The notes beneath the pieces were generated by a model. It did no database searches, was not told the origin of the DNA, and worked only from the letters and a program-made list of their open reading frames with translations. A DNA stretch of 64,000 bases from Alloboseaceae bacterium BT-24-1 (GTDB taxonomy: Bacteria > Pseudomonadota > Alphaproteobacteria > Rhizobiales > Beijerinckiaceae), in NCBI GenBank assembly GCA_025846845.1, contig JAOYTL010000007.1, forward strand, positions 248,001 to 312,000, read 5' to 3'. Numbering within the stretch: the first letter of the stretch is position 1; every line of letters starts with the position of its first letter. A program made the translations under genes and the position numbers. Positions 16,103 to 23,279 of this stretch are shown here, one piece after another.

Positions 16103-16198
16103 CTACCACCCCACTCGCCATCTCAGCCAGACCGCGATCAAAGCCGTGAATGTCGTCACGGCCAGCGCGGCGAGGAGGATGCTGCTCGGCCGGGTCAC
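16103..16198 (-). CDS. 31-residue membrane microprotein, coupled to upstream gene
   Basis: The frame starts at GTG 16198, which overlaps the stop of the upstream gene as GTGA. The product (VTRPSSILLAALAVTTFTAL, then IAVWLRWRVGW) is one membrane helix with a basic, Trp-rich end. The overlap geometry repeats that at 11484, which supports translation. Function unknown. Confidence 0.5.
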   Translation of the reverse strand: MTRPSSILLAALAVTTFTALIAVWLRWRVGW

Positions 16199-16404
16199 TG
16201 TTTCGGCAGCCGCTTCGCCTGTTCCAGGCTGGCGCGCGCGAGTAGGGCCTCCAGCTCCGCCACGACCGTCGGGGGCAAGCGCAAGACAACGTCCGCGTCC
16301 GCCTCAGTGCTGAAGGTAATCAAGGAATCCTGCGTCGGGTCGCCACTGACTTCGACCGAGGCGACTCGGACAACTGGGATTTCAATGGCCCGCTTGTCTG
16401 GCAT
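16195..16404 (-). CDS. Small hypothetical protein
   Basis: The protein has 69 residues (MPDKRAIEIPVVRVASVEVS and on). It reads as a beta-strand-rich N-terminal part followed by a helix (LPPTVVAELEALLARASLEQAK). Similar short proteins with a VVLRLPPTVVAELE core occur in rhizobia. Function unknown. It is coupled to the membrane microprotein gene downstream. Confidence 0.55.
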   Translation of the reverse strand: MPDKRAIEIPVVRVASVEVSGDPTQDSLITFSTEADADVVLRLPPTVVAELEALLARASLEQAKRLPKQ

Positions 16405-16470
16405 CGCCCTTGACCTTGAGAGGCAGCTTCATCCCTCCAGATTACGGCGTCTCCTTGACGGTGGCGAGGG
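16386..16470 (+). pseudogene. Fragment related to the small gene at 18151-18303
   Basis: The plus-strand frame from 16386 encodes HPSRLRRLLDGGEGG, matching IPSRLRRLLASGEAA in the 50-residue protein at 18151-18303; DNA at 16430-16470 and 18225-18266 is about 85 percent identical. The copy here lacks the N-terminal part and overlaps the start of a minus-strand gene, so it looks like a relic. Confidence 0.35.
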
Positions 16471-16591
16471 CGGCGCGGCCGAGCGCAAGCGGGTGGTCAG
16501 CCAGGGGTTTCGGGCTCGTGGAGCATTTCATGTATCAGCTCGGTCCTGCAGCCCGAAACGCGCACCCTTTAACCGTGGACGTCAGCTTGGG

Positions 16592-16855
16592 TCACTTCAA
16601 CTGGCTGTCCTTGCTGCCGCGGCGATTGATGCCGCCGATAGTGGGGCGGCGGTCGAGACCAGATTGGCAATCGACACACGTGCGCGCGCTCGGCATCGCC
16701 TTGCGTCGGGCCTCAGGAATTTCCTCGCCACAAACCTGGCAGTAAATTTCGCCGGGACCAGTGGCCAACTTGGCGCGAGCCAGTCGCACCGCATCGGTAA
16801 TGGAGTCGTCAATCTGATCTTGAACTGCCCCATCCGGAGCCCAGCCGCTCGCCAT
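16592..16855 (-). CDS. DksA/TraR-type C4 zinc-finger protein (short form)
   Basis: The protein has 87 residues and starts at ATG 16855, with GGAGGG 7 nt upstream. The zinc finger CQVC...CVDC (CGEEIPEARRKAMPSARTC) is the DksA/TraR signature. The short length matches TraR/YbiI-like phage and plasmid forms. TraR binds the RNA polymerase secondary channel and mimics DksA with ppGpp, so this gene may alter host transcription when the element is active. Confidence 0.8.
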   Translation of the reverse strand: MASGWAPDGAVQDQIDDSITDAVRLARAKLATGPGEIYCQVCGEEIPEARRKAMPSARTCVDCQSGLDRRPTIGGINRRGSKDSQLK

Positions 16856-16966
16856 CGCCGTGCCCTCCGCCCGATCCCCATAAATCAAGATCGATGGCAT
16901 TGGTTCCCAACGCGGTGAGTATGGACCGGCGCCATCTGCTCAAACGGACGGACGATCGGTGTTGCA

Positions 16967-17773
16967 TCAGCTCTCGAAGGCGAGCGCGAGGTGCTGTTCG
17001 GCCCTGGACGTCACCGAGCAGAGTCGGGACATCACGTCGGCATCGATCAAAAGAGCCACGCGATCTGGTATCTTCGCAGTGTTGATGACATGAATCACAG
17101 CGTCTTCTGGCGACAGCTGCCTCACCGTACAGCGGATCGCCGCACGGCTGTTGTTGAAGACGATGCGGCCAGCTTTCAGCACGCTGCGGCCGTGCGCGAA
17201 CTTTTTGGCCAGTGATAGTTCGGAGCTTTCGCCGAGGCCTGCCTCGGTCTGGCCGGCCAAGGCGCGTCGCCTGAGTTCGAGGATATCCATCGCCAACCCG
17301 CCGAGATCGGCAAGCGTCTCGTCGTCCTGCTGGCTGAATACCCGCGGCCTTGGGTCAAACGCGCAAAGTGTGCCAATAGCGTGGCCGTCGGATGAGCGCA
17401 GCGGAACACCGGCGTAGAAGCGGACATAAGGCTCGCCGACCACAAAGGGGTTGGTAGCGAAGCGCTCGTCAGCGGTGGCGTCCGGGATGATCAACGCTGC
17501 CGGCTGTTGGATCGTGACATTGCAGAACGCCGGGGCGCGGTCGGTCTCGCTAGCTCCGAGGCCTTGCTGCGACTTGAACCATTGCCGGTGGCCATCGATG
17601 AAAGACATGGTCGACATCGACACGCCGAAGATGCGCTTCGTCAGCCTGGTCAGGCGATCGAACGATGCCTCAGCCGGCGTGTCGAGCACGCCATAGCGCG
17701 CAAGCGCATCGAGACGCGCCTGTTCGCGTGTCGCATCAGGCCCAGGACAAGGGGAAGGCAGCCGTATCTGCAC
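16967..17773 (-). CDS. GAF-domain protein with C-terminal PilZ-like domain
   Basis: The protein has 268 residues. A GAF sensor domain covers about 15-170 (LDALARYGVLDTPAEASFDR, WFKSQQGL, FYAGVPLRSSDGHAIGTLCAFD). The C-terminal part from about 200 (KAGRIVFNNSRAAIRCTVRQ, VHVINTAKIPDRVALLID-like) resembles the PilZ-type domains usual in rhizobia, which may bind cyclic-di-GMP. The canonical RxxxR c-di-GMP motif is not clear. A cytoplasmic signalling role is likely, but ligand and target are unknown. Confidence 0.7.
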   Translation of the reverse strand: MQIRLPSPCPGPDATREQARLDALARYGVLDTPAEASFDRLTRLTKRIFGVSMSTMSFIDGHRQWFKSQQGLGASETDRAPAFCNVTIQQPAALIIPDATADERFATNPFVVGEPYVRFYAGVPLRSSDGHAIGTLCAFDPRPRVFSQQDDETLADLGGLAMDILELRRRALAGQTEAGLGESSELSLAKKFAHGRSVLKAGRIVFNNSRAAIRCTVRQLSPEDAVIHVINTAKIPDRVALLIDADVMSRLCSVTSRAEQHLALAFES

Positions 17774-17838
17774 GGCACCAATTGACCATGCAAATGCTTA
17801 CAAATTCGCGAAAGCGTTGCGCTCAATTGCATAGTCAA

Positions 17839-18084
17839 TCATCCGTGCCGCCTTGTCGCCTGTCTGCGATCGGCCACAGGGCCGTCAGCGATAACCGTTT
17901 CAAGGTTGTCGGCGAGAACACAGAACCGCCTTGTGAGCGATGCCGCAATTCTCAGAAGATCCACTTGGCCGTCGATCAAGACCGCTTGAAGATCATGATC
18001 GTTATCACCGCGGCCACGCTTCGGCAGCTGCTTTTCAATCTCGCGATAGATCGCTTCAGCTAGCCGTTCGCAATCGCACGACAT
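17839..18084 (-). CDS. Small hypothetical protein
   Basis: The protein has 81 residues from ATG 18084, with AAGGA about 12 nt upstream. It starts MSCDCERLAEAIYREIEKQL and has an amphipathic mid part. The start is uncertain and no family is recognised. Confidence 0.4.
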   Translation of the reverse strand: MSCDCERLAEAIYREIEKQLPKRGRGDNDHDLQAVLIDGQVDLLRIAASLTRRFCVLADNLETVIADGPVADRRQATRRHG

Positions 18085-18150
18085 GCGTAATCCGGTCCTT
18101 CGATTTCTGCCTTTCCAACAGATGGGATTGGGAAGTCCGAATGAAAGACC

Positions 18151-18303
18151 GTGCAAAAACAAATCGACACCGCGTTAGAAGCCGCCATGCTTGCCTGGCT
18201 TGGACTTTACCGTGAGCAGGAACTTATCCCCTCCAGATTACGGCGCCTCCTTGCCAGTGGCGAGGCAGCACATTCAGGTGCTTCCTCGAGCGAGGCGAAC
18301 TGA
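18151..18303 (+). CDS. 50-residue hypothetical protein
   Basis: The frame starts at GTG 18151 and encodes a protein opening with QKQIDTALEAAMLAWLG and containing ELIPSRLRRLLASGEAA. The partial homologue at 16386-16470 conserves the SRLRRLL core. The ribosome site (GAAAGACC) is weak. Its stop lies 2 nt before the convergent gene at 18306. Function unknown. Confidence 0.45.
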   Translation: MQKQIDTALEAAMLAWLGLYREQELIPSRLRRLLASGEAAHSGASSSEAN

Positions 18304-18305
18304 CC

Positions 18306-18608
18306 TCACCGCAAGCGTTTGCAGTCGAAAGTGCTCCCTGAAGCAGGCGAGGACCAAATCATCGTCCGCCGCGTAATATTCAAGAGCGCAACAACATAGC
18401 CGTCAGGCAAGACCAAACGGACATCATTTCCCTTACCGAACTCGATCGACGAGAATTTCATCGTCTTGGCGCCGTTGTTGTATGTCCGGCTCGTGAATTG
18501 AAAAACTTGAACTCCACAGTCCCACCGGCCAGCAAACGCAGGTTCAGATGCAGCCGCTTGGCCAAAAGCCAGTAAAGCACCAAAAAGACCAACGCCAATT
18601 TTGAGCAA
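18306..18608 (-). CDS. Exported hypothetical protein
   Basis: The protein has 100 residues. The start is TTG 18608, chosen because AAAGGAGG lies 5 nt upstream. A signal peptide (LKIGVGLFGALLAFGQAAAS) is followed by a small beta-rich domain with two cysteines (WDCGVQVFQF and FDCKRLR) that could pair. Function unknown; periplasmic location inferred. Confidence 0.65.
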   Translation of the reverse strand: MLKIGVGLFGALLAFGQAAASEPAFAGRWDCGVQVFQFTSRTYNNGAKTMKFSSIEFGKGNDVRLVLPDGYVVALLNITRRTMIWSSPASGSTFDCKRLR

Positions 18609-18699
18609 GCAGACCTCCTTTAACCGCCTTCCGTATCACGACTCGACTCTAGGTTAAGCACTGTTAAGGATTGCCAGGAGCTGGGGGAAACAAAAACAG

Positions 18700-19581
18700 A
18701 TGCGCTCGATATTGGTTACCGGTGCCTTGGCAATGGCGGTTTGGCCGGCGCTCGCTCAGTCCGAAGCGGAGAAGCGGCGCCAGCACGTGCCGTATGTTCG
18801 GGCCGCGACTGACTGCGTTGCATCCGTCGTTCGGCGCGATGACCAGTTCGACAGCGCAGTCGCGTATGACAGCTTCCAACCTCTTCTCAATCGCGCCGTG
18901 TCAGTGTGCCAGCAGTCGATGGCACTCATGATTTCAACCCACGACACGATCTATGGTTTTGGTGGCCAAACGTTCTATTCTGGCCCCTATCTGACCGATC
19001 TAGAACGCGCCGTTCGCGGTCGCCTGGCCACGCAAATCGCGAGTTCCCGTGCAAACGCCGAACGTCAGGCCACCGAACGCCAGGCAGCAGAAGAGCGTGC
19101 CAGAGCAGAACGGCAGGCTCAGCAGGAACGCGAACGCGCCGAGCGCGAGGCTGCGGCCGCGCGTGCGGAAGCGCAACGCTTGGAGGCCGAGACGCGTGCA
19201 AGGGTCGCCCGGGTTGAGAAGCTCGAGTTGCTGGAGAAAACACGCGATCTGATCCGTACGAAAACATTGGCATGCATCGGTAAGGAAGGCGCGACCATGC
19301 TTCTGACCGATGAAAAGGCGGAGGTTGTGGCCAAAGCGGCAATGATTTTCTGCGAGTCTGACATTGACGCGCTGATTCGCGTAACGACGCAGATCGTCGA
19401 GGTGGAGTCCGGTTCGCAGTCCAACCGGTCGCAGGTCCGAGAGCTCGCTGAGACACGAGTTCGTGACGTTGTCACTGCCTACGTTGTCCGCTCGAGGGGC
19501 GATCTGATCGGCAAGAATTTGAGAGAGCAGCAAACGCCTTCGTCGGCGCCGGGCTCCACGCGAAACTCGCCGACCCTCTAG
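18700..19581 (+). CDS. Exported coiled-coil protein
   Basis: The protein has 293 residues. A signal peptide ends at ALAQS (about residue 20). Residues about 110-180 form a long coiled coil of Glu, Arg, Ala and Gln (ERQAAEERARAERQAQQERE). The flanks hold several cysteines (TDCVASV, SVCQQS, LACIGKEG, IFCESD). The function is unknown. It begins a rightward run of three exported proteins. Confidence 0.65.
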   Translation: MRSILVTGALAMAVWPALAQSEAEKRRQHVPYVRAATDCVASVVRRDDQFDSAVAYDSFQPLLNRAVSVCQQSMALMISTHDTIYGFGGQTFYSGPYLTDLERAVRGRLATQIASSRANAERQATERQAAEERARAERQAQQERERAEREAAAARAEAQRLEAETRARVARVEKLELLEKTRDLIRTKTLACIGKEGATMLLTDEKAEVVAKAAMIFCESDIDALIRVTTQIVEVESGSQSNRSQVRELAETRVRDVVTAYVVRSRGDLIGKNLREQQTPSSAPGSTRNSPTL

Positions 19582-19585
19582 CAGC

Positions 19586-19876
19586 ATGCTTCGCGCAGCA
19601 CTCTTCGGCACTTTCCTGATTTACTGCGGCCCCGTGCTCGCCGCGGGCTGCCTGCTGGACTCCAGTCCATGCAGTGGATGCGGTTGCAAAGGCGGTCCCG
19701 GCTACCGGCATATCGCCAGCGGAAAATGTGTTGGCTTCCGAGAAATGGTCAAGAAATGCGGCGCTCCGGCGGGAAGCGCATGTGTTTTCGAGAATGCACC
19801 TGGAACCGGCGCCAACAAGGAATGTGCTCTCGCGCCTCGTGGCAAGGCAGGGTTACAGCCTGGGGGGCGCTCATGA
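19586..19876 (+). CDS. Secreted Cys-rich small protein
   Basis: The protein has 96 residues with a signal peptide (MLRAALFGTFLIYCGPVLAA). The mature part is dense in cysteine (CLLDSSPCSGCGCKGGPGYR, KCGAPAGSACVFENAPGTG). Spacing suggests several disulfides and a small extracellular or periplasmic domain. Function unknown. Its end overlaps the next start as ATGA. Confidence 0.6.
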   Translation: MLRAALFGTFLIYCGPVLAAGCLLDSSPCSGCGCKGGPGYRHIASGKCVGFREMVKKCGAPAGSACVFENAPGTGANKECALAPRGKAGLQPGGRS

Positions 19877-20148
19877 CATTGATGGCGCGACTGTCGTTTG
19901 GCTTGCTCGCGGCAACTTTATTGTCAGGATGCGGCGAGGAAAATTTGGAGCGCGCGGATTTCAATGCGTACTTCTATTACCCACATTCACAGCGCGAAGA
20001 ATTCCTGGGCCTTGTGAAAGGTCTATCGGCCTGCCAGTCAGCAGCCAGCGCTCGCGCTAGGGCGCTTAACATGAGCGCGTCGTCGCCGTGGCAATACATC
20101 TGCTGCAAGAAGACATCGTCCGCATCCTGCGAAAGCAAGCACAAATAG
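19873..20148 (+). CDS. Small lipoprotein
   Basis: The protein has 91 residues from ATG 19873, which overlaps the stop of the preceding gene. The lipobox LLSGC (near 16-20) follows a hydrophobic segment. The mature part carries further cysteines (YICCKKTSSASC). Translational coupling to the Cys-rich secreted protein suggests a joint envelope role. Confidence 0.6.
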   Translation: MTLMARLSFGLLAATLLSGCGEENLERADFNAYFYYPHSQREEFLGLVKGLSACQSAASARARALNMSASSPWQYICCKKTSSASCESKHK

Positions 20149-20157
20149 CCGGGGCCA

Positions 20158-20643
20158 TCAGCCCAACGGATCGACCTCTTCGAGGTCATAGGCCTCGACC
20201 ACCTCGCCATCGATCTGCTTGCCCTCCTCCAACGCCCGCTTCTCCTCGAGCGTGACGACCAAGCGCTCGAGCTCCTCGATCGTGTACTGGCTTAGCAGCC
20301 GGTCATCAGGCCCCGAAGGCTTGGCCGCGGAGGAGAACCCTGCACGATCGAGCACGGCCTTGGCAGCATCCACGCGCACACGGCCGGCCACCTTCTCATC
20401 GAGCATGATCTCGCTCAGAACCTTGATCGCCTTGGGCGCCAGGTCGTCGGCCAGGTACTTCGACAGCGACTGCCGCAGGACGACGGAAAACTCCTGCGTC
20501 TTGGCGAAATTATAGGTGCGAACCGAGTTGGGCAGACCCGCTCGCTTCGAGGCTTCCTCAGGACTGCAGCCCTTCGCAATCCACCAGCAGAGCTCGCGCT
20601 GCGTCGCATCGTCGAGGCCGGTTCGGCTCGGTGGGCGGGGCAT
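20158..20643 (-). CDS. Phage small-terminase-like DNA-binding protein
   Basis: The protein has 161 residues and starts at ATG 20643, with GGAG 10 nt upstream. An N-terminal helix-turn-helix (CWWIAKGCSPEEASKRAG) is followed by a conserved block (KVLSEIMLDEKVAGRVRVDA then AKAVLDRAGF) typical of small terminase subunits annotated in alphaproteobacterial prophages, and by an acidic tail. No large subunit is nearby. In phage satellites a lone small terminase redirects helper-phage packaging, which is the most interesting reading here. It could also be a remnant. Confidence 0.55.
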   Translation of the reverse strand: MPRPPSRTGLDDATQRELCWWIAKGCSPEEASKRAGLPNSVRTYNFAKTQEFSVVLRQSLSKYLADDLAPKAIKVLSEIMLDEKVAGRVRVDAAKAVLDRAGFSSAAKPSGPDDRLLSQYTIEELERLVVTLEEKRALEEGKQIDGEVVEAYDLEEVDPLG

Positions 20644-20715
20644 TTATCGGATCTCCGATTTCGTGATTTAACCACAGGGCTAAATCATAACGGGTCCGAA
20701 ACGATTTAGCCAGAA

Positions 20716-20922
20716 CTACCCTGGTGCCAGATCGTCCGCAGTAGGGTGTTTTCGGCGCGCGGCCTGCGCTCGCTCCAAAGATTTCGCCTTCCGACGCGCT
20801 TCGCGTAGCTCTTCGATCGTCGCCCGCCACCAGCCTCGCGCCTTATCAGATGCCTCTGCCGCCGGGCGGGCGGGCCACGTACGCACCAATTCGTCGTGCG
20901 AGGGGCGCCGCCATAGCCCCAC
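20716..20922 (-). CDS. Possible small helical protein
   Basis: The frame encodes 68 residues from GTG 20922. The stretch RGWWRATIEELREARRKAKS is strongly helical and basic. No ribosome site is clear, and another frame on the same strand (to 21032) overlaps it with a protein-like start, so a frameshifted gene is possible. Confidence 0.3.
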   Translation of the reverse strand: MGLWRRPSHDELVRTWPARPAAEASDKARGWWRATIEELREARRKAKSLERAQAARRKHPTADDLAPG

Positions 20923-20946
20923 ACGAAGTCACCAGCGGTTTCTAAG

Positions 20947-20973
20947 CTCCAAGGGCTCCAAGGGCTCCAAGGG
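20947..20973. repeat. Three tandem 9-bp units
   Basis: The unit CTCCAAGGG occurs three times in a row. On the minus strand it would encode repeats of Pro-Trp-Ser in the frame reaching 21032. The unit length is a multiple of three, so length change would keep a frame. Confidence 0.8.
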
Positions 20974-21075
20974 TAGAGCTCCTGCGCAACATCGTCCCCC
21001 ACGACCTCGCCAGTGACCTCTGTGAAGGCCAAAGCGCCTTCGTGCGATAGGAGTGGTCGATCGAGCGGAGGCAGC

Positions 21076-21306
21076 CTATGGACGGGGACGGGATAACGCC
21101 GCCGGCGTCCAAGGAGCAGAGCGGGATCCTTGAGACCGCTTTTGAGTGGCGCGCTCTTCGTCCGATGTCATGCCGGGCGGATTTGTCCGCATTTTACGAA
21201 CGACGGAGGGCAGAATTCCAAACTCCCGGGCAACTTCTTCAGCCGAACGCTTGTCCAGGCGGATGCGAACGCTGTCGACCATCGTCAATGTAGCTTTTCC
21301 TGTCAT
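21076..21306 (-). CDS. Small protein with HTH-like segment
   Basis: The protein has 76 residues from ATG 21306, with AAGGGGGAAG upstream. Residues about 14-38 (VRIRLDKRSAEEVAREFGIL then PSVVRKMR) look like a helix-turn-helix, suggesting a DNA-binding role. The C-terminus is basic and disordered. No family recognised. Confidence 0.5.
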   Translation of the reverse strand: MTGKATLTMVDSVRIRLDKRSAEEVAREFGILPSVVRKMRTNPPGMTSDEERATQKRSQGSRSAPWTPAALSRPRP

Positions 21307-21372
21307 CGCTTCCCCCTTCACATCACACAGGATACGTTTAGCGCGTTCGCCGACGTCTGGCGACGATAGCTG

Positions 21373-21627
21373 TCAATGAAGCATGTCGCGCTCGTCGGCA
21401 AAGGCCAACACGCCGGAGAGCTCGCGCTCGAGCCATTGGTTCAGCCGACGCTCAGCCGTGGTACCCGGCACGAACCAGGCCCTGCGGCCATCACGCCAGC
21501 GCGCCCTGGGGAACGCCTGACGGAAGCGCTCGACTAGCGTCGCATCGTAGGGGAACGAGGCCGTGGCGCCAGGGGCGTCTTCGGCCGCAGACTCGACACT
21601 GACGCTGATTTCAGGAGTCGTTGCCAT
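21373..21627 (-). CDS. Small protein with HARP-like domain
   Basis: The protein has 84 residues from ATG 21627. The part FPYDATLVERFRQAFPRARW then RDGRRAWFVPGTTAE resembles the HARP domain that precedes SNF2 helicases such as SMARCAL1, here standing alone. HARP domains bind structured DNA. The assignment is by eye and uncertain. Confidence 0.45.
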   Translation of the reverse strand: MATTPEISVSVESAAEDAPGATASFPYDATLVERFRQAFPRARWRDGRRAWFVPGTTAERRLNQWLERELSGVLAFADERDMLH

Positions 21628-21686
21628 AGTTTCTCGTCGCCCGCGGGGGCCCACGTTGATAAGCAACGCGATATCAAGTGCGTGGT

Positions 21687-22115
21687 TCAGGTGGACAATA
21701 GATCGACCGTGCGCGGATCCATTTGCCCGCCATTGTAGCGGTCTAAAGCGGCTTGAAAGGCGTTTTGAGCATTATCGGAGGCTAACGCAAACAGTGTCAT
21801 GCTCGAGACGAATTTCATGTCGTCGGGCGAGCCGAAAATCTGGTGCAGCGTCCGCCGCTCAAGCGAAAGCACAACGCTGGTGCAGGCGAAAATCCGGCGG
21901 CCGAGCAGCGGGTGCGCATTATAGGCCTTCGCTTCCACCATATCGGCGATACCAAAGCGATGTGAGGTCGGCGAGCTGCCAAGCCCGCGGAGCTGCGGGA
22001 ATACGAACCACATCCAGTGGCTTCGCTTCTGGCCAGCGTGAAGCTCCGCCAGGGCGCCAGCGATGACGTCTTCCTGGGCTGCGATGAAGCGTTCGAGGTC
22101 GAATGGGTCGGCCAT
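21687..22115 (-). CDS. DUF1810 family protein
   Basis: The protein has 142 residues, the family's usual length. Landmarks are DPFDLERFIAAQEDVIAGAL, HWMWFVFPQLRGLG, LGRRI and GSPDDMKFVSSMTLF. DUF1810 proteins are widespread in alphaproteobacteria and sometimes labelled calpastatin without basis; their biochemical role is not known to me. Probably cytoplasmic. Confidence 0.85.
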   Translation of the reverse strand: MADPFDLERFIAAQEDVIAGALAELHAGQKRSHWMWFVFPQLRGLGSSPTSHRFGIADMVEAKAYNAHPLLGRRIFACTSVVLSLERRTLHQIFGSPDDMKFVSSMTLFALASDNAQNAFQAALDRYNGGQMDPRTVDLLST

Positions 22116-22172
22116 GCCAGAGGAAGCTGGCCGGCATAGCGCATCGCTTCAAGGGGCGGCCTGCGCCTGCTC

Positions 22173-22451
22173 CTACAATCCGAAGCCTGTCTTAACGAAG
22201 ACCGAGCGACGTTCGACCGTTTCCCATTTGCGAGCGAGCATGCAGTCCGTCAGCAACTCGGCATTTGTTGAGCGGCTATCTGGCAATGAATTGATTTGAA
22301 AGCGGCACGCGGCCTCATCAGCGCTCATATCTGCGTCCGTACGAGCGCGGCTGGCACTGAGGTCGCGATACTTGCTGTGGAACGCTTCCTGCCGTTCGGC
22401 GCAAGCAGAGAGCATAATCCCTGCAGCCATAAATATGCTGAGTTTCATCAT
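22173..22451 (-). CDS. Small lipoprotein
   Basis: The protein has 92 residues from ATG 22451 (or 22448), with GGGGGCGGG upstream. A hydrophobic start and lipobox (MLSAC, Cys near 16) are clear. The mature part has two further cysteines (AACRFQIN and TDCMLARKWE) separated by about 22 residues. Function unknown. Confidence 0.6.
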   Translation of the reverse strand: MMKLSIFMAAGIMLSACAERQEAFHSKYRDLSASRARTDADMSADEAACRFQINSLPDSRSTNAELLTDCMLARKWETVERRSVFVKTGFGL

Positions 22452-22550
22452 CCCGCCCCCGTAGACTTCCCAAGAAAGCATCACTCGGAAAAACCAAAAA
22501 CACCATAGCGATAGGGGCAAACGGCGTCGGCGAAGGGGCTAACGACTCGG

Positions 22551-23279
22551 CTACGCGAAGGCGGCTTCCGCTCGCCGCCTGGCGCGCTGCTCGATTGCAA
22601 TCGTGGCAATCTCCGAGAGCGGCAGGCCGAGTATCCAGGCCGCTCGTTGATGGGCCAGCCGGGTCTTGCGGATGTGGCGCTGCTCGGCCTGGAACAGGTC
22701 GCGGAGGCTGATTTCGGGCGGCACGGGCCGCCCCATGGCCGCGGACAACTTCTGTATGCGGCGCAGGTGCAGCGCGTCCAAGCGGAGCTTCTCGGCCTCC
22801 GCAGCCTTCTGGCGGCGCCGCTCGCGCGCCAAGAATGCGCCGGCGCGAGTGGGTTTGCCGGGTGACTTACACCTTTCGCATCTACGGCTGAGTTCGTCGC
22901 GCCGGATCGCAGCCCGCGTCGCAGACTGCTGGAATGGGATGTCGCAATCCTCGCACTTCATTGCCAGTCGATAGTGGCGGATGCGAAAGCCCATATTCGT
23001 GGACTCGAGTTGGCTCCCACGAACGATGACCACCCGCCCGACCGATAGGAACCGCTCGCCCTTGATGAAGAGACGGGTACGGTTCCGCAGGGCGTGCGAC
23101 ATCAGCGTGCGGGGCTTCGCGGGCGAGACCTCGCTACCAGGGGGAATGGCGAAAGCATCTGGCTTGCTGCCCGGAACCCCGAATGACGACGTTTCGGCCC
23201 CCTTAAGGGTGGCCGAAACTCTCGTCATTTCATTCGGAGTGCTCAAATCCATCTCGTCATTTCTCGTCATTCTCGTCAT
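22551..23279 (-). CDS. Hypothetical protein with C4 zinc site
   Basis: The protein has 242 residues. ATG 23279 is chosen because it overlaps the stop of the prim-pol gene as ATGA; ATG 23294 is possible. CEDC...CERC (about 108-140) forms a likely zinc finger, followed by a long basic helical region (ARERRRQKAAEAEKLRLDAL). It is the third gene of the xis/prim-pol operon and may assist replication or regulation of the element. Confidence 0.5.
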   Translation of the reverse strand: MTRMTRNDEMDLSTPNEMTRVSATLKGAETSSFGVPGSKPDAFAIPPGSEVSPAKPRTLMSHALRNRTRLFIKGERFLSVGRVVIVRGSQLESTNMGFRIRHYRLAMKCEDCDIPFQQSATRAAIRRDELSRRCERCKSPGKPTRAGAFLARERRRQKAAEAEKLRLDALHLRRIQKLSAAMGRPVPPEISLRDLFQAEQRHIRKTRLAHQRAAWILGLPLSEIATIAIEQRARRRAEAAFA

